From: Rhizobacter koreensis | GTDB taxonomy: Bacteria; Pseudomonadota; Gammaproteobacteria; Burkholderiales; Burkholderiaceae_C | Assembly: GCF_013366375.1 (NCBI RefSeq) | Contig: NZ_JABWMJ010000011.1 | Coordinates: forward strand, 1-64,000 | DNA: 64,000 bases | Direction: 5' to 3' | In this document: positions 43,181 through 57,826 of the stretch, piece by piece | Layout of the letters: each line of letters starts with the position of its first letter | Position numbering within the stretch: the stretch's first letter is position 1 | Made by a program: the position numbers and the translations under genes | The notes under the pieces: model-generated | Database searches by the model: none | Seen by the model: only the letters and a program-made list of their open reading frames with translations | What the model was told of the DNA's origin: nothing

Positions 43181-43324
43181 GGGCAGTCCTGTTCAGTCGG
43201 TTGCGCACCCGGGAGGGCGCGGAACGCAGGGATCATGAGGTTTGGTGCGGCGCAACATTGTAGAAACAGCAAGCGCCGTGCCGCTCGACCGTCGGTCGAT
43301 GCGCGGCAGCCCAAGTGGGGCTGC

Positions 43325-44521
43325 TCAAGCCACCTTCACCATCGCCGCCACCACGGCGTCGATGTTGCCTTCATTAAGGGCGGCGACGCAGATGCGCCCC
43401 GAGTCGACGCCGTAGACGCCGAACTCGTCGCGCAGGCGTTGCATTTGCGCGGCGTTCAGCCCCGAGTAGCTGAACATGCCGCGCTGGCGCGTGATGAAGC
43501 TCGTGTCCATCGTGCTGCCGGCCGCCTGCAGGCGCTCGGCGAGCATGGCGCGCATCTTCTTGATGCGGCCGCGCATGCCGGCGAGCTCGTCCTCCCAGAG
43601 CGCACGCAGTTCGGGGCTGGTGAGCACGTTGGTGACGATCTGCGCACCGTGGGTCGGCGGGTTCGAGTAATTGGTGCGCACCACGCGCTTGAGCTGGCTC
43701 AGCACGCGGCCGGCTTCTTCCTTCGATTCGCAGACGACGCTGAGCGCGCCGACGCGCTCGCCGTAGAGCGAAAAGCTCTTCGAGAAGCTCGTCGAGACGA
43801 AGAAGCCCACGCCCGCCTCGAGGAAGCGATGCACCGCGGCCCCGTCCTCGGCGATGCCGTCGCCGAAGCCCTGGTACGCCATGTCGATGAACGCCACCAG
43901 ATTGCGAGACTGCACCGCCGCCACGACACGGTCCCAGTCGGCGGGCAGGAGGTCGCAGCCGGTCGGGTTGTGGCAGCACGCGTGCAGCACGACGATGGTG
44001 CCGGGGGCGGCCTGCTCGAGGGCGCCGACCATGCCGTCGACGTCGACGCCGCGCGTCGCCGGGTCGTAGTAGGGATAGCTCGAAACGACGAAGCCGGCCG
44101 ACTCGAAGAGGGCGCGGTGGTTCTCCCAGCTCGGCGAGCTGATCAGCACCTTCGCCTCGGGGTTCATGCGGTGCAGCAGGTCGGCGCCGATCTTGAGCGC
44201 GCCGGTGCCGCCGAGCGCCTGCACGGTGGCGATGCGGCCGTCGCGCACCGCCGCGCTGTCGCCGAACACCAGCTTCTGCACCGCGGCGTCGTACGCGGCG
44301 ATGCCGTCGATCGGCAGGTAGTTGCGCGCCTTGGGCGCCTCGGCCATCGCCTGCTCGGCCTGCTGCACGCAGCGCAGCAGCGGCAGCTTGCCGTTCTCGT
44401 CGAAGTAGACGCCGACGCCGAGGTTGACCTTGGCCGGGTTGGGGTCGGCGTTGAACTGTTCGTTGAGCCCCAGGATGGGGTCGCGCGGGGCGAGTTCGAC
44501 GGCGGCAAAGAGCGAGGACAT
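43325..44521 (-). CDS. tyrB: Aromatic/aspartate aminotransferase (class I)
   Basis: A 398-residue PLP enzyme of the Ia aspartate/aromatic subgroup. The start SLFAAVELAPRDPILGLNEQ is characteristic, as are KVNLGVGVYFDENGKLPLL, the PLP-binding lysine in STSFSKSFSLYGERVGAL near residue 247, and HACCHNPTGCDL. It transfers amino groups between Asp, Tyr or Phe and 2-oxoglutarate. Sequence does not separate AspC from TyrB clearly; many relatives are annotated as tyrB. It is divergent from uvrB with 158 bp between the starts. ATG 44521 is chosen over 44560 because the family starts there. Confidence 0.85.
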   Translation of the reverse strand: MSSLFAAVELAPRDPILGLNEQFNADPNPAKVNLGVGVYFDENGKLPLLRCVQQAEQAMAEAPKARNYLPIDGIAAYDAAVQKLVFGDSAAVRDGRIATVQALGGTGALKIGADLLHRMNPEAKVLISSPSWENHRALFESAGFVVSSYPYYDPATRGVDVDGMVGALEQAAPGTIVVLHACCHNPTGCDLLPADWDRVVAAVQSRNLVAFIDMAYQGFGDGIAEDGAAVHRFLEAGVGFFVSTSFSKSFSLYGERVGALSVVCESKEEAGRVLSQLKRVVRTNYSNPPTHGAQIVTNVLTSPELRALWEDELAGMRGRIKKMRAMLAERLQAAGSTMDTSFITRQRGMFSYSGLNAAQMQRLRDEFGVYGVDSGRICVAALNEGNIDAVVAAMVKVA

Positions 44522-44679
44522 GGAACGATCCCTTGTGGATGGGGTGGAGCGGCGCCACATGCGGGGTCTGCCGGGCGCGGCGGGCGGCGCGGTGAAGCCA
44601 GGGTCGGCCCCCGTGGCGGCGTTTCGGCTACCCTGCCGGGTTGGCTGCGCAAAGCCGAGTCCTCGATTTTAGGTTGCTC

Positions 44680-46800
<2,121 letters not shown>

Positions 46801-47091
46801 GGTCGGAGCGCTTGGAGCGCCCGGCGCTCGCGCCGGTGCAGGCTGCGCCCGGCGCTTCGGCCGAGGAGCGGCTGGCCCGCCGCAGTCCGCCCGGCGACGG
46901 CCGACGTGAATCGCGCCGCTGCCGCGGCTGGCGCTTGATCCTTGCGCGACCGCCCCGACATGCATCGAACGGCGTCGCGGAGGGTCTCGCCGGCAGCGAT
47001 CCGCGAACGCGAAGCTTTGTAAATGCGGCGCGACCCTTCTGCCGACAGGGAACTTCCGGCGGCAATCTCTACCAAAACACTCGGCTTCGGG

Positions 47092-47116
47092 TATACTCGA
47101 CTAAATCGGTCGGGAT
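47092..47116 (+). promoter_or_regulatory. iscR promoter with type 1 IscR binding site
   Basis: TATACT (47092-47097) is a good -10. Overlapping it, the sequence ATACTCGACTAAATCGGTCG then GGAT (47093-47116) matches the type 1 IscR box ATAnnnGACTnnnnnAGTCnnnTAT well in its left half and fairly in its right half. Holo-IscR bound here would block RNA polymerase, giving feedback control of the isc operon by cluster supply. A -35 is weak, as expected for such promoters. Confidence 0.65.
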
Positions 47117-47184
47117 TGCTCCGGAGCCGGCCGCCAACGAGCGGTGCCGGGCTTCGGCCTTTCCGATTCTGAAGAGGAGTTGTT

Positions 47185-47718
47185 ATGCGTTTGACCACCA
47201 AGGGCCGTTTTGCGGTCACCGCGATGATCGATCTGGCGCTTCGTGAGCATTCCGGCCCTGTGGCGCTGGCGGCGATCAGCGCACGCCAACAGATCTCGCT
47301 GTCGTACCTCGAGCAGCTGTTCGGCAAGCTGCGCCGCCACGAGCTCGTCGAGAGCACCCGGGGCCCGGGCGGCGGGTACTCGCTCGGCCGCCGGTCCGAG
47401 GACATCACTGTCGCCGACATCATCGTCGCGGTCGACGAGCCGATCGACGCGACCGGGTGCGCCGGCAAGGAAAACTGCATGGGCGACGACGCCGGCCGCT
47501 GCATGACGCACGACCTCTGGGCGAGCCTCAACTCGAAGATGATCGAGTTCCTCGACTCGGTGTCGCTGAAGAAGCTCGTCGACGACCAGCTCGCCAAGGG
47601 CGTGTCGATCGAGGAGCAGCCGGTCAAGCGTGCGATCTCGACGCAGCCGGTCGTCAAGCCGATCAAGGTGACGGCACCGAATTCGGTGTTCGCCCTCGGC
47701 GCCAGCTTCTCGAAGTAA
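47185..47718 (+). CDS. iscR: Iron-sulphur cluster regulator IscR
   Basis: A 177-residue Rrf2-family repressor. The winged helix is visible as [20 protein letters not shown], then [20 protein letters not shown] and [12 protein letters not shown]. Ligands of its [2Fe-2S] cluster are Cys92, Cys98, Cys106 and His109. The last loop is two residues longer than in E. coli (C104/H107), which appears to be a betaproteobacterial form. IscR represses isc when holo and acts on other targets when apo. GAAGAGGAG lies upstream of ATG 47185. It leads the isc operon and probably binds the box at 47093. Confidence 0.93.
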   Translation: MRLTTKGRFAVTAMIDLALREHSGPVALAAISARQQISLSYLEQLFGKLRRHELVESTRGPGGGYSLGRRSEDITVADIIVAVDEPIDATGCAGKENCMGDDAGRCMTHDLWASLNSKMIEFLDSVSLKKLVDDQLAKGVSIEEQPVKRAISTQPVVKPIKVTAPNSVFALGASFSK

Positions 47719-47783
47719 CGAAATCGGCGGCCTGCGGGCCGCCGCTCGCGCTCGCTGTTCGATTCGACGTTTCCGCTTTCCCG

Positions 47784-49004
47784 ATGGACACCACCCCGCA
47801 TTTCCCGATCTACCTCGACTACGGCGCGACCACGCCGGTCGATCAGCGTGTAGTCGACGCGATGATTCCGTGGCTGCGCGAGCACTTCGGCAACCCCGCG
47901 TCGCGCAGCCATGCCTGGGGTTGGGAGGCCGAGGCCGCGGTCGAGAAGGCGCGGGAGCAGGTCGCGTCGCTGATCGGCGCCGACCCGCGCGAGATCGTCT
48001 GGACCTCGGGCGCCACCGAGTCGAACAACCTCGCGCTCAAGGGCGCGGCGCAGTTCTACAAGACGCGCGGCAAGCACCTGATCACGGTCAAGACCGAGCA
48101 CAAGGCGGTGCTCGACCCGATGCGGGAGCTCGAGCGGCAGGGCTTCGACGTGACCTACCTCGATGTCGAGCCGGACGGCTTGCTCGACCTCGAGAAGCTC
48201 AAGGCGGCGCTGCGCCCGGACACGATCCTCGTCTCGGTGATGTTCGTCAACAACGAGATCGGCGTGATCCAGGACATTCCGACCATCGGTGCGCTGTGCC
48301 GCGAGCGCGGGATCATATTCCACGTCGACGCCGCGCAGGCGACCGGCAAGATCGCGATTGATCTCAGGACGCTGCCGGTCGACCTGATGAGCCTGGCGTC
48401 GCACAAGACGTACGGTCCGAAGGGCATCGGCGCGCTCTACGTGCGGCGCAAGCCCCGGGTTCGCATCGAGGCGCAGATGCACGGTGGCGGACACGAGCGC
48501 GGCATGCGCTCGGGAACGCTCCCCACGCACCAGATCGTCGGCATGGGCGAGGCGTATCGCATCGCGCAGGAAGAGATGGGCAGCGAGGTCGACCGCGTGT
48601 GGATGCTGCACCGGCGCCTGGTCGAGGGCCTCTCGGACATCGAGCAGGTCTTCCTCAACGGCCACCCCGAGAAGCGCGTTCCGCACAACGTGAACATGTC
48701 GTTCAACTACGTCGAGGGCGAGTCGCTGATCATGGGCGTCAAGGGCATCGCGGTCTCGTCGGGTTCGGCGTGCACGTCGGCGAGCCTCGAGCCGAGCTAC
48801 GTGCTGCGCGCACTCGGCCGCAGCGACGAACTCGCGCATTCGAGCCTGCGCATGACGATCGGCCGCTTCACGACCGCCGAGGACATCGACTACGTCGTCT
48901 CCACGCTGAAGACGCAGGTCGCCAAGCTGCGCGATCTGTCGCCGCTCTGGGACATGTACAAGGAAGGCATCGATCTCAGCACCATCCAGTGGGCAGCGCA
49001 CTGA
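47784..49004 (+). CDS. iscS: Cysteine desulphurase IscS
   Basis: A 406-residue PLP enzyme that takes sulphur from cysteine for Fe-S clusters and tRNA thiolation. The PLP lysine is in [17 protein letters not shown] near residue 207. The active-site Cys is near residue 330 in [20 protein letters not shown], typical of the IscS (group I) long loop. The start [18 protein letters not shown] is also typical. Start ATG 47784 is 65 bp after iscR. It would hand persulphide to IscU. The sequence is complete. Confidence 0.95.
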   Translation: MDTTPHFPIYLDYGATTPVDQRVVDAMIPWLREHFGNPASRSHAWGWEAEAAVEKAREQVASLIGADPREIVWTSGATESNNLALKGAAQFYKTRGKHLITVKTEHKAVLDPMRELERQGFDVTYLDVEPDGLLDLEKLKAALRPDTILVSVMFVNNEIGVIQDIPTIGALCRERGIIFHVDAAQATGKIAIDLRTLPVDLMSLASHKTYGPKGIGALYVRRKPRVRIEAQMHGGGHERGMRSGTLPTHQIVGMGEAYRIAQEEMGSEVDRVWMLHRRLVEGLSDIEQVFLNGHPEKRVPHNVNMSFNYVEGESLIMGVKGIAVSSGSACTSASLEPSYVLRALGRSDELAHSSLRMTIGRFTTAEDIDYVVSTLKTQVAKLRDLSPLWDMYKEGIDLSTIQWAAH

Positions 49005-49106
49005 TGAACACGCTTTCCACGCTCGCCGGATCGGCTGCCACGGCGGCAGCGCGCGGCCGCATCGTGCGGCGCGCCCGGGCGGGCCACGCCACTCAGGAGA
49101 TTTGAC

Positions 49107-49505
49107 ATGGCATACAGCGAAAAAGTCGTCGAGCATTACGAGAATCCGCGCAACGTCGGCTCGTTCGAGAAGGGCGACGAGACGGTCGGCACCGGCATGG
49201 TCGGCGCGCCGGCGTGCGGCGACGTGATGAAGCTGCAGATCAAGGTGAATCCGGCCACGGGGCTGATCGAGGACGCCAAGTTCAAGACCTACGGCTGCGG
49301 CTCGGCCATCGCGTCGAGCTCGCTGGTCACCGAGTGGGTCAAGGGCAAGTCGCTCGACGAGGCGCTCTCGATCAAGAACACGCAGATCGCGCAGGAGCTG
49401 GCGCTGCCGCCGGTCAAGATCCACTGCTCGATCCTCGCCGAGGACGCGATCAAGGCGGCGGTCGACGACTACCGGGCCAAGAAGGCGGAGCCCGCGGCGC
49501 ACTGA
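49107..49505 (+). CDS. iscU: Iron-sulphur scaffold protein IscU
   Basis: A 132-residue scaffold. The cluster ligands are Cys37 with Asp39 ([10 protein letters not shown]), Cys64 ([12 protein letters not shown]) and Cys107 ([13 protein letters not shown]). The HscA-binding LPPVK motif lies directly before Cys107. IscU assembles a [2Fe-2S] cluster with sulphur from IscS and passes it to targets with the help of HscA/HscB. Between iscS and iscU 102 bp are non-coding and include an AGGAG ribosome site. It is one bp before iscA, so the two are tightly linked. Confidence 0.96.
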   Translation: MAYSEKVVEHYENPRNVGSFEKGDETVGTGMVGAPACGDVMKLQIKVNPATGLIEDAKFKTYGCGSAIASSSLVTEWVKGKSLDEALSIKNTQIAQELALPPVKIHCSILAEDAIKAAVDDYRAKKAEPAAH

Positions 49506-49506
49506 C

Positions 49507-49830
49507 ATGGCGGTAACGTTGACCGAAGCGGCTGCCCGGCATGTCGCGCGCTATCTCGGCCGCCGCGGCAAGGGCGTCGGCGTGCGCCTGGGCGTGAAGA
49601 CCACCGGCTGCTCGGGTCTGGCCTACAAGCTCGAGTACGCCGACGAGGCCGCGCCCGAGGACGTGGTGTTCGAGGAGCACGGCGTTAAGGTGCTGGTCGA
49701 TCCCAAGAGCCTGCCGTATCTGGATGGAACCCAGCTCGACTTCGTCCGCGAAGGGCTGAACGAGGGCTTCAAGTTCCACAACCCGCGCGAAAAGGATCGC
49801 TGCGGCTGCGGCGAGTCGTTCCGCGTCTAG
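49507..49830 (+). CDS. iscA: A-type Fe-S carrier IscA
   Basis: A 107-residue carrier protein of the HesB/IscA family. Its three conserved cysteines are Cys35 ([14 protein letters not shown]) and the C-terminal pair Cys99/Cys101 ([11 protein letters not shown]). It binds iron or a cluster and delivers it to apo-enzymes. It begins immediately after the iscU stop. Length and pattern match the family exactly. Confidence 0.95.
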   Translation: MAVTLTEAAARHVARYLGRRGKGVGVRLGVKTTGCSGLAYKLEYADEAAPEDVVFEEHGVKVLVDPKSLPYLDGTQLDFVREGLNEGFKFHNPREKDRCGCGESFRV

Positions 49831-49989
49831 CCGCCCGGCGCAGTGCCGCCGCCGGCACGACGAGTGCTGGCATCGATGACGAGTTCGGGTCCGTGCAGCC
49901 GCGTACGCGTGCAGCCGACCCGCGCGCTGCTGCGTGCTCCACGTCCCTACCGTACGCGGCGACTTCCGAAGCGCCCTGCGCGACAACCG

Positions 49990-50508
49990 ATGAACCTGGA
50001 CAGCGACGATTTCGAGCTCTTCGGCGTGCCCAAGCGCTTCGCGCAGGACCGCGAGGTGCTCGACCGGCGCCGCCGCGAGCTGCAGGCGCAGGTCCATCCC
50101 GACCGCTTCGCGCGCGCGGGCGCCGCCGGGCAGCGCGTCGCCACGCAATGGGCGGTGCGCGTCAACGAGGCGTACACGCGCCTTTCGGACCCGGTGCGCC
50201 GCGCAAGCTACCTCTGCGAGCTGAACGGCGCGCCGGTCGACGCCGAGCGCAACACCGCGATGCCGCCCGACTTCCTGGTGCGCCAGCTCGAGTGGCGCGA
50301 AGCGCTCGACGACGCCGACACGCGCGAGGCGATCGACGCGATCGCGCGTGAGGTCGCCGCCGAGCGCGCCGATCTGCTGGCGCGCATCGGCGCCGCGCTC
50401 GACACCGCGCACGACTATCCGGCGGCGAGCCGCTCGGTGCGCGCGCTGATGTTCGTCGACCGCTTCGCCGACGACGTGCAGCGACGCGCCGACCGCATCG
50501 AGGCCTGA
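49990..50508 (+). CDS. hscB: Co-chaperone HscB
   Basis: A 172-residue J-protein. The J-domain contains the HPD loop ([10 protein letters not shown], residues 34-36) and is followed by a three-helix bundle ([15 protein letters not shown], then [18 protein letters not shown]) that binds IscU. It stimulates the HscA ATPase and presents IscU. An alternative start at 49843 adds unrelated residues and is rejected, leaving 159 bp after iscA. hscA begins one base after its stop. Confidence 0.93.
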   Translation: MNLDSDDFELFGVPKRFAQDREVLDRRRRELQAQVHPDRFARAGAAGQRVATQWAVRVNEAYTRLSDPVRRASYLCELNGAPVDAERNTAMPPDFLVRQLEWREALDDADTREAIDAIAREVAAERADLLARIGAALDTAHDYPAASRSVRALMFVDRFADDVQRRADRIEA

Positions 50509-50509
50509 C

Positions 50510-52366
<1,857 letters not shown>

Positions 52367-52368
52367 CG

Positions 52369-52707
52369 ATGCCGGTGATCAAGGTTCTTCCACACGCCGA
52401 GTACTGCCCCGAGGGCACGACGATCTCGGCGCCGGCCGGCACGTCGATCTGCGAGGCGCTGCTCGAGAACGACATCCCGATCGAGCACGCCTGCGAGCTG
52501 AGCTGCGCGTGCACCACCTGCCACGTCGTCGTGCGCGAGGGCTACGAATCGCTCGGCGAACTCGACGAGAGCGAGGAAGACCTGCTCGATCGCGCATGGG
52601 GGCTCGAGCCGACCTCGCGCCTGTCGTGCCAGGCCATCCTGGCGCAGCGCGACGTCACGATCGAGATCCCGAAGTACACGATCAACCACGCGCGCGAGAA
52701 GAACTGA
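52369..52707 (+). CDS. fdx: ISC-type [2Fe-2S] ferredoxin
   Basis: A 112-residue adrenodoxin-type ferredoxin. Cluster ligands are Cys42, Cys48, Cys51 and Cys87 (ACELSCACTTCHVVV and LSCQAI). It donates electrons during cluster assembly by IscU/IscS. It starts two bases after hscA. The usual last gene, iscX, does not follow; tsaD starts 42 bp later. Confidence 0.95.
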   Translation: MPVIKVLPHAEYCPEGTTISAPAGTSICEALLENDIPIEHACELSCACTTCHVVVREGYESLGELDESEEDLLDRAWGLEPTSRLSCQAILAQRDVTIEIPKYTINHAREKN

Positions 52708-52749
52708 AGTGAACTCGCGCAGCAAGTCGACAGCGGCCGAGCCCGTCCG

Positions 52750-53793
52750 ATGAAGGTGCTCGGGATCGAGTCGTCGTGTGACGAGACCGGCGTCGCGCTG
52801 GTCGAGGCTGCGGAGTCCGGCACGCCACGCCTGCTCGCGCAGGCGCTGCACACGCAGATCGACATGCACCAGGCCTACGGCGGCGTGGTGCCCGAGCTGG
52901 CGTCGCGCGACCACATTCGGCGCGTGGTCCCGCTCGCCCGTCAGGTGCTCGGCGAGGCCGGCGCGACGCTCGCCGATGTCGACGTGGTCGCGTTCACGCG
53001 CGGGCCGGGGCTCGCGGGCGCGTTGCTGGTCGGCGCCGGCGTCGCCTGCTCGCTGGCGGCCGCGCTCGGCCGGCCGGCATACGGCGTGCACCACCTCGAA
53101 GGCCACCTGCTGTCGCCCTTTCTCTCGAGCGATCCGCCCGCGTTCCCGTTCGTCGCGCTGCTCGTCTCGGGCGGCCACACGCAGCTGCTGCGCGTCGACG
53201 GCGTCGGCCGCTACGCGCTGCTCGGCGAGACCATCGACGACGCGGCCGGCGAGGCGTTCGACAAGTCCGCCCAGCTGCTCGGCCTCGGCTACCCCGGCGG
53301 GCCGGCGCTGGCGCGCCTCGCGACCTTCGGCGACCCCACCGTGTTCACGCTGCCGCGCCCGTTGCTGCACAGCGCCAACCTCGACTTCTCGTTCGCCGGG
53401 CTCAAGACCGCGGTACGCCAGCAGGCGCTCAAGCTCGGTCCCAACGTGTGCGAGCAGGATCGCGCCCACCTTGCCGCGGCGACCGAGCGCGCGATCGTCG
53501 ACGTGCTGGTGCACAAGTCGATCGCCGCGCTGCGCCGGACCGGCCTCGACCGGCTCGTCGTCGCGGGCGGTGTGAGCGCCAATCTCACGCTGCGCGAACT
53601 GCTCGGCGCTGCCGCCGCGAGGCGCGGCGTCCGCGTGCACTACCCGGAACCGGCGCTCTGCACCGACAACGGCGCGATGATCGCGCTCGCCGCGGCGATG
53701 CGACTCCAGCACGAGCCGCTCGGCGCCGGTGACGGCTACGCCTTCGACGTGAAACCGCGCTGGCCGCTCGCCACCGAGCCGGTCGCTGCCTGA
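52750..53793 (+). CDS. tsaD: tRNA N6-threonylcarbamoyladenosine transferase TsaD
   Basis: A 347-residue Kae1/TsaD protein. Signatures are [19 protein letters not shown], the metal-binding [14 protein letters not shown] near residue 115, [15 protein letters not shown] and [14 protein letters not shown]. With TsaB, TsaE and TsaC it makes t6A37 in tRNAs reading ANN codons and is essential. The gene lies close behind fdx and may be read with the isc operon. The end and length are normal. Confidence 0.95.
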   Translation: MKVLGIESSCDETGVALVEAAESGTPRLLAQALHTQIDMHQAYGGVVPELASRDHIRRVVPLARQVLGEAGATLADVDVVAFTRGPGLAGALLVGAGVACSLAAALGRPAYGVHHLEGHLLSPFLSSDPPAFPFVALLVSGGHTQLLRVDGVGRYALLGETIDDAAGEAFDKSAQLLGLGYPGGPALARLATFGDPTVFTLPRPLLHSANLDFSFAGLKTAVRQQALKLGPNVCEQDRAHLAAATERAIVDVLVHKSIAALRRTGLDRLVVAGGVSANLTLRELLGAAAARRGVRVHYPEPALCTDNGAMIALAAAMRLQHEPLGAGDGYAFDVKPRWPLATEPVAA

Positions 53794-53806
53794 GGAGTCA
53801 GTCGCT

Positions 53807-55021
53807 TTGCATGCCGCCATCGAACAACTGCCCGGATCGCTGATCCGCGAGGTCGCCGATGCCGCTCGGGGCCGGCCCGACGTGCTGGCGTTCTGGTTCG
53901 GCGAGAGCGACGAACCGACGCCCGGCTTCATCCGCGACGCCGCGGTCCGTTCGCTCGATGCCGGCGAGACCTTCTACGCGCACAACCTCGGGCTCGCCGA
54001 GCTGCGCGAGGCGATCGCCGGCTACACCAGCAGCCTGCACCGGCCGGTCGGCGCCGAGCGGATCGCGGTCACCTCGTCGGGCGTGAACGCGCTGATGCTG
54101 GCGATGCAGGCGCTCGTCGGCGCGGGGGACGAGGTCGCCGCGGTGGTGCCGGTGTGGCCCAACCTCACCGCGCAGCCGGCGATCCTCGGTGCCAGCGTCG
54201 TGCGAATCTCTCTCGATGCCGTCGACGGCTGGCGCCTCGACCTCGACCGCCTGCGTCGCACGGTCACCACGCGCACCCGCGCTCTCGTGGTCAACGCGCC
54301 GAACAATCCGACCGGCTGGACCCTCGGCCGCGACGAGCAGCGCGCCATCCTCGAGCACTGCCGGGCGACCGGTACCTGGATCCTCGCCGACGAGGTGTAC
54401 GAGCGGCTGTACTTCGGCCGGGGCGAGGCGGGCGCCGACGCTGGCGACGGCTCGGCGGCGGGCGAGGGCGGCCGCGACGAAGGTGCGCCCCTTTCGGCCC
54501 CGAGCTTTCTCGACATCGCGGAGCCCGAGGATCGCCTGATCGTGGCGCACAGCTTCTCCAAGAGCTTCCTGATGACCGGCTGGCGGCTCGGCTGGTTGGT
54601 CGCGCCGGCCCAGCTGGTGCCCGCGCTCGGCAAGCTGATCGAGTTCAACACCTCCTGCGCGCCGGTCTTCGTGCAGCGCGCCGGCTTGGCCGCGCTCGCG
54701 GAGGCGGACCGCTTCGTGCCGGGTCTCGTCGAGCACCTCAGGCGCTGCCGCGACACGCTGCTGCCGCGCCTCGCTGCACTGCCGGGAATCAGCGCCGCCA
54801 CGCCGGCCGGCGGCATGTACGCCTTCTTCCGCATCGACGGCTCCGACGACTCGCTCGCGCTTGCCAAGCGTCTGGTCGCCGAAGCCAGGCTCGGCCTCGC
54901 ACCGGGCCGCGCGTTCGGCCCGGAGGGCGAGGGCTGGCTGCGCTGGTGCTTCGCCTCGCGCGACCCGCAGCGGCTGGTCGACGGGGTCGACCGCCTCGCG
55001 GCTTTCCTGCAGAGCCGCTAG
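53807..55021 (+). CDS. Class I PLP-dependent aminotransferase
   Basis: A 404-residue fold-type I aminotransferase. Visible parts are [17 protein letters not shown], the PLP-binding [28 protein letters not shown] and the lysine in [19 protein letters not shown] near residue 255. An unusual Gly/Ala-rich insert ([20 protein letters not shown]) lies just before the lysine. TTG at 53807 is used as start because GAGGAG stands nine bases upstream and no ATG is in frame nearby. The substrate is unclear; related proteins are called aspartate or valine-pyruvate aminotransferases. It ends 5 bp before the rpsO promoter. Confidence 0.82.
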   Translation: MHAAIEQLPGSLIREVADAARGRPDVLAFWFGESDEPTPGFIRDAAVRSLDAGETFYAHNLGLAELREAIAGYTSSLHRPVGAERIAVTSSGVNALMLAMQALVGAGDEVAAVVPVWPNLTAQPAILGASVVRISLDAVDGWRLDLDRLRRTVTTRTRALVVNAPNNPTGWTLGRDEQRAILEHCRATGTWILADEVYERLYFGRGEAGADAGDGSAAGEGGRDEGAPLSAPSFLDIAEPEDRLIVAHSFSKSFLMTGWRLGWLVAPAQLVPALGKLIEFNTSCAPVFVQRAGLAALAEADRFVPGLVEHLRRCRDTLLPRLAALPGISAATPAGGMYAFFRIDGSDDSLALAKRLVAEARLGLAPGRAFGPEGEGWLRWCFASRDPQRLVDGVDRLAAFLQSR

Positions 55022-55032
55022 CGTTCTATAAT
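55003..55032 (+). promoter_or_regulatory. Probable rpsO promoter
   Basis: TATAAT at 55027-55032 is a perfect -10. TTTCCT at 55003-55008 with an 18-bp spacer is a possible weak -35. The -10 begins just five bases after the stop of the aminotransferase gene. A leader of about 130 bases runs to the rpsO start. Confidence 0.6.
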
Positions 55033-55170
55033 CGCGGGCTTGTCGGCTCTCGGGCCGGCATGTCACGCACGGCGCGGGTCGGTTTCACCCGCGTTCGCAA
55101 GTCAACACCGGAAACCGACGCAAGGCCAGCGAAGTCGTGGCCGGGCTCGGTTCCACCTCGAGGAAACGAG

Positions 55171-55440
55171 ATGCCCGCCACCACCGAACGCAAGGCCGAG
55201 ATCGTCCAGGCGCACGCCCGCAGTGCCGCCGACACCGGCTCCACCGAAGTCCAGGTCGCCCTGCTGACCGACCGCATCAACGAGCTCACGCCGCACTTCA
55301 AGACCCACTTGAAGGACCACCACGGCCGCCGCGGCCTGCTGAAGATGGTCAACCGCCGCAAGAGCCTGCTCGCCTACCTGCGGGCCAAGGACGCCGATCG
55401 CTACACCGCGCTGATCCAGAAGCTGGGTCTGCGGAAGTAA
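55171..55440 (+). CDS. rpsO: Ribosomal protein S15
   Basis: An 89-residue protein with the complete S15 pattern: [40 protein letters not shown], and [21 protein letters not shown]15 binds the central domain of 16S rRNA early in 30S assembly. GAGGAAACGAG precedes ATG 55171. The 130-base leader could fold for autoregulation as in E. coli, but I do not see a clear pseudoknot by eye. pnp follows, the conserved order. Confidence 0.97.
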   Translation: MPATTERKAEIVQAHARSAADTGSTEVQVALLTDRINELTPHFKTHLKDHHGRRGLLKMVNRRKSLLAYLRAKDADRYTALIQKLGLRK

Positions 55441-55461
55441 GGTCATCACGCGCGCGACACC

Positions 55462-55482
55462 GGCCCGGGCCACGCCCGGGCC
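55462..55482 (+). terminator. Perfect hairpin between rpsO and pnp
   Basis: GGCCCGGGC (55462-55470) and GCCCGGGCC (55474-55482) form nine G-C pairs around a CAC loop, 22 bases after the rpsO stop. There is no T-run, so it may reduce read-through or stabilise the rpsO end rather than stop transcription completely. Confidence 0.5.
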
Positions 55483-55521
55483 CTGCTTGCGCACAAGGAA
55501 CCGGGCCGCCTGGCGAGGCCG

Positions 55522-55567
55522 TGTCATTCCAGAGACGTTCAGCGCGCTGAGCGGCCCTGGAATGGCA
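55522..55567 (+). promoter_or_regulatory. Long hairpin in the pnp leader
   Basis: TGTCATTCCAG (55522-55532) pairs with CTGGAATGGCA (55557-55567). Inside it CGTTCAGC pairs with GCTGAGCG around GC, giving a near-continuous stem of about 19 pairs with one asymmetric internal loop. In E. coli the pnp leader forms a long stem cut by RNase III and then targeted by PNPase for autocontrol. The same role is inferred here. Confidence 0.6.
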
Positions 55568-55641
55568 TGTCGCCGCGGGGTTCTTCGTTCCGGGTCCGAG
55601 CGCCACCCGTAAGGCGCCGACACCAACCGGAGATGCACCAA

Positions 55642-57771
55642 ATGAGCATGTTCAACAAAGTCACCAAGACCTTCCAGTGGGGCCGGCACACGGTCACGCT
55701 CGAGACCGGCGAGATCGCTCGTCAGGCGAGCGGCGCCGTCATCGTGAGCGTTGAGGACACCGTCGTCCTCGCCACCGTGGTCGCTGCCAAGAACCCGAAG
55801 CCGGGTCAGGACTTCTTCCCGCTCACCGTCGACTACATCGAGAAGACCTACGCCGCCGGCAAGATTCCGGGCAGCTTCTTTAAGCGCGAAGGCCGCCCGA
55901 GCGAGCTCGAGACGCTGACCTCGCGCCTCATCGACCGGCCGCTTCGCCCGCTGTTCCCCGAAGGCTTCTACAACGAGGTCCAGGTCGTCATCCACGTGCT
56001 GTCGCTGAACCCCGAGGTGTCGGCCGACATCCCGGCGATGATCGGTGCGAGCGCGGCACTGGCGATCTCGGGCATTCCGTTCAACGGCCCGATCGGCGCC
56101 GCACGCGTCGGCTACGTCGACGGCCAGTACGTGCTGAACCCCGGCAAGACCGAGCTGCTCGACTCGAAGATGGACCTCATCGTCGCCGGCACCGAAGCCG
56201 CGGTGCTGATGGTCGAGAGCGAGGCCCAGCAGCTCAGCGAGGAGATCATGCTCGGCGGCGTCGTGTTCGGCCACGAGCAGGGCAACGTCGCGATCAACGC
56301 GATCCACGAACTCGTGCGCGACGCCGGCAAGCCCGTCTGGGACTGGAGCGCCGAAGCCAAGGACGAGGCGTTCAACGCGAAGATCGCCGCGCTGGCCGAG
56401 CAGCCGCTGCGCGAGGCCTACCAGATCCGTTCGAAGCAGTCGCGTACGCAGGCGACCCGTGCGGTCACCGCGTCGACGATCGCGGCGCTGCAGGGCGAGG
56501 GCGTCGAGTTCGACAAGGTGGGCGTCGAGAACGTCCTGTTCGAGCTCGAGGCGAAGATCGTGCGCAGCCAGATCCTGGCCGGCGAGCCGCGCATCGACGG
56601 CCGCGACACGCGCACCGTGCGCCCGATCGAGATCCGCACCAGCCTGCTGCCGCGGGTTCATGGCTCGGCGCTCTTCACGCGCGGCGAGACGCAGGCGCTG
56701 GTCGCCGCGACGCTTGGTACCGATCGGGACTCGCAGCGCATCGACGCGCTGGCGGGCGAGTTCACCGAGCACTTCATGCTCCACTACAACATGCCGCCGT
56801 TCGCGACCGGCGAGACCGGCCGGGTCGGCAGCCCCAAGCGCCGCGAGATCGGCCACGGGCGCCTCGCCAAGCGGGCGCTGGTGGCGGTGCTGCCGGACCG
56901 CGGCGAGTTCCCCTACTCGATGCGCGTGGTCTCGGAGATCACCGAATCGAACGGCTCGTCGTCGATGGCCTCCGTCTGCGGCGGCTGCCTCGCCCTCATG
57001 GACGCGGGCGTTCCGCTCAAGGCGCACGTCGCGGGCATCGCGATGGGCCTCATCAAGGACGGCAACCGTTTCGCCGTGCTGACCGACATCCTGGGTGACG
57101 AGGATCACCTCGGCGACATGGACTTCAAGGTGGCGGGCACCAACGCCGGCATCACCGCCCTGCAGATGGACATCAAGATCCAGGGCATCACCAAGGAGAT
57201 CATGCAGGTCGCGTTGGCGCAGGCCAAGGAAGCGCGTCTGCACATCCTCGGCAAGATGCAGGAAGCGGTCGGCGGCGCCAAGGCCGACGTGTCGCAGTTC
57301 GCCCCGCGCCTCTATACCATGAAGATCAACCCGGAGAAGATCCGCGACGTGATCGGCAAGGGTGGCGCGACGATCCGTGCGCTGACCGAGGAGACCGGCT
57401 GCACGATTGACATCGGCGAGGACGGCACGATCACCATTGCGTCGACCGACGGCGAGAAGGCCGAGCACGCCAAGAAGCGGATCGCCGAGATCACGGCCGA
57501 GGTCGAGGTGGGCAAGGTCTACGAAGGCCCCATCACCAAGATCCTCGACTTTGGTGCGCTCGTCAACCTGCTCCCCGGCAAGGACGGCCTGCTGCACATC
57601 AGCCAGATCGCGCACCAGCGCGTCGAGAAGGTCACCGACTTCCTGAGCGAAGGCCAGGTCGTCCGCGTCAAGGTGCTCGAGACCGACGAGAAGGGCCGCG
57701 TCAAGCTGTCGATGAAGGCGCTGCTCGAGCGCGAGCACGCGCCGCGCGAGCCGCAGCCGTCGGTCGACTGA
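55642..57771 (+). CDS. pnp: Polyribonucleotide nucleotidyltransferase (PNPase)
   Basis: A 709-residue phosphorolytic 3'-5' exoribonuclease. Two RNase PH-like cores are visible ([36 protein letters not shown]; and [37 protein letters not shown]). A KH domain ([18 protein letters not shown]) and an S1 domain ([20 protein letters not shown]) follow. It degrades RNA with RNase E and can add tails. Start ATG 55642 has GGAG nine bases upstream; ATG 55633 lies too close to that site. The leader hairpin probably controls it. Confidence 0.96.
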   Translation: MSMFNKVTKTFQWGRHTVTLETGEIARQASGAVIVSVEDTVVLATVVAAKNPKPGQDFFPLTVDYIEKTYAAGKIPGSFFKREGRPSELETLTSRLIDRPLRPLFPEGFYNEVQVVIHVLSLNPEVSADIPAMIGASAALAISGIPFNGPIGAARVGYVDGQYVLNPGKTELLDSKMDLIVAGTEAAVLMVESEAQQLSEEIMLGGVVFGHEQGNVAINAIHELVRDAGKPVWDWSAEAKDEAFNAKIAALAEQPLREAYQIRSKQSRTQATRAVTASTIAALQGEGVEFDKVGVENVLFELEAKIVRSQILAGEPRIDGRDTRTVRPIEIRTSLLPRVHGSALFTRGETQALVAATLGTDRDSQRIDALAGEFTEHFMLHYNMPPFATGETGRVGSPKRREIGHGRLAKRALVAVLPDRGEFPYSMRVVSEITESNGSSSMASVCGGCLALMDAGVPLKAHVAGIAMGLIKDGNRFAVLTDILGDEDHLGDMDFKVAGTNAGITALQMDIKIQGITKEIMQVALAQAKEARLHILGKMQEAVGGAKADVSQFAPRLYTMKINPEKIRDVIGKGGATIRALTEETGCTIDIGEDGTITIASTDGEKAEHAKKRIAEITAEVEVGKVYEGPITKILDFGALVNLLPGKDGLLHISQIAHQRVEKVTDFLSEGQVVRVKVLETDEKGRVKLSMKALLEREHAPREPQPSVD

Positions 57772-57826
57772 AGACGCCCCCGCCGTTCCGGCGCGAGCCG
57801 GTGCCGCGTCGGCAACAGGAGCGCCC

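Noticed and set aside
52708..52749. A short iscX gene after fdx
   Set aside because: Only 42 bp separate fdx and tsaD, too little for the roughly 65-codon iscX.
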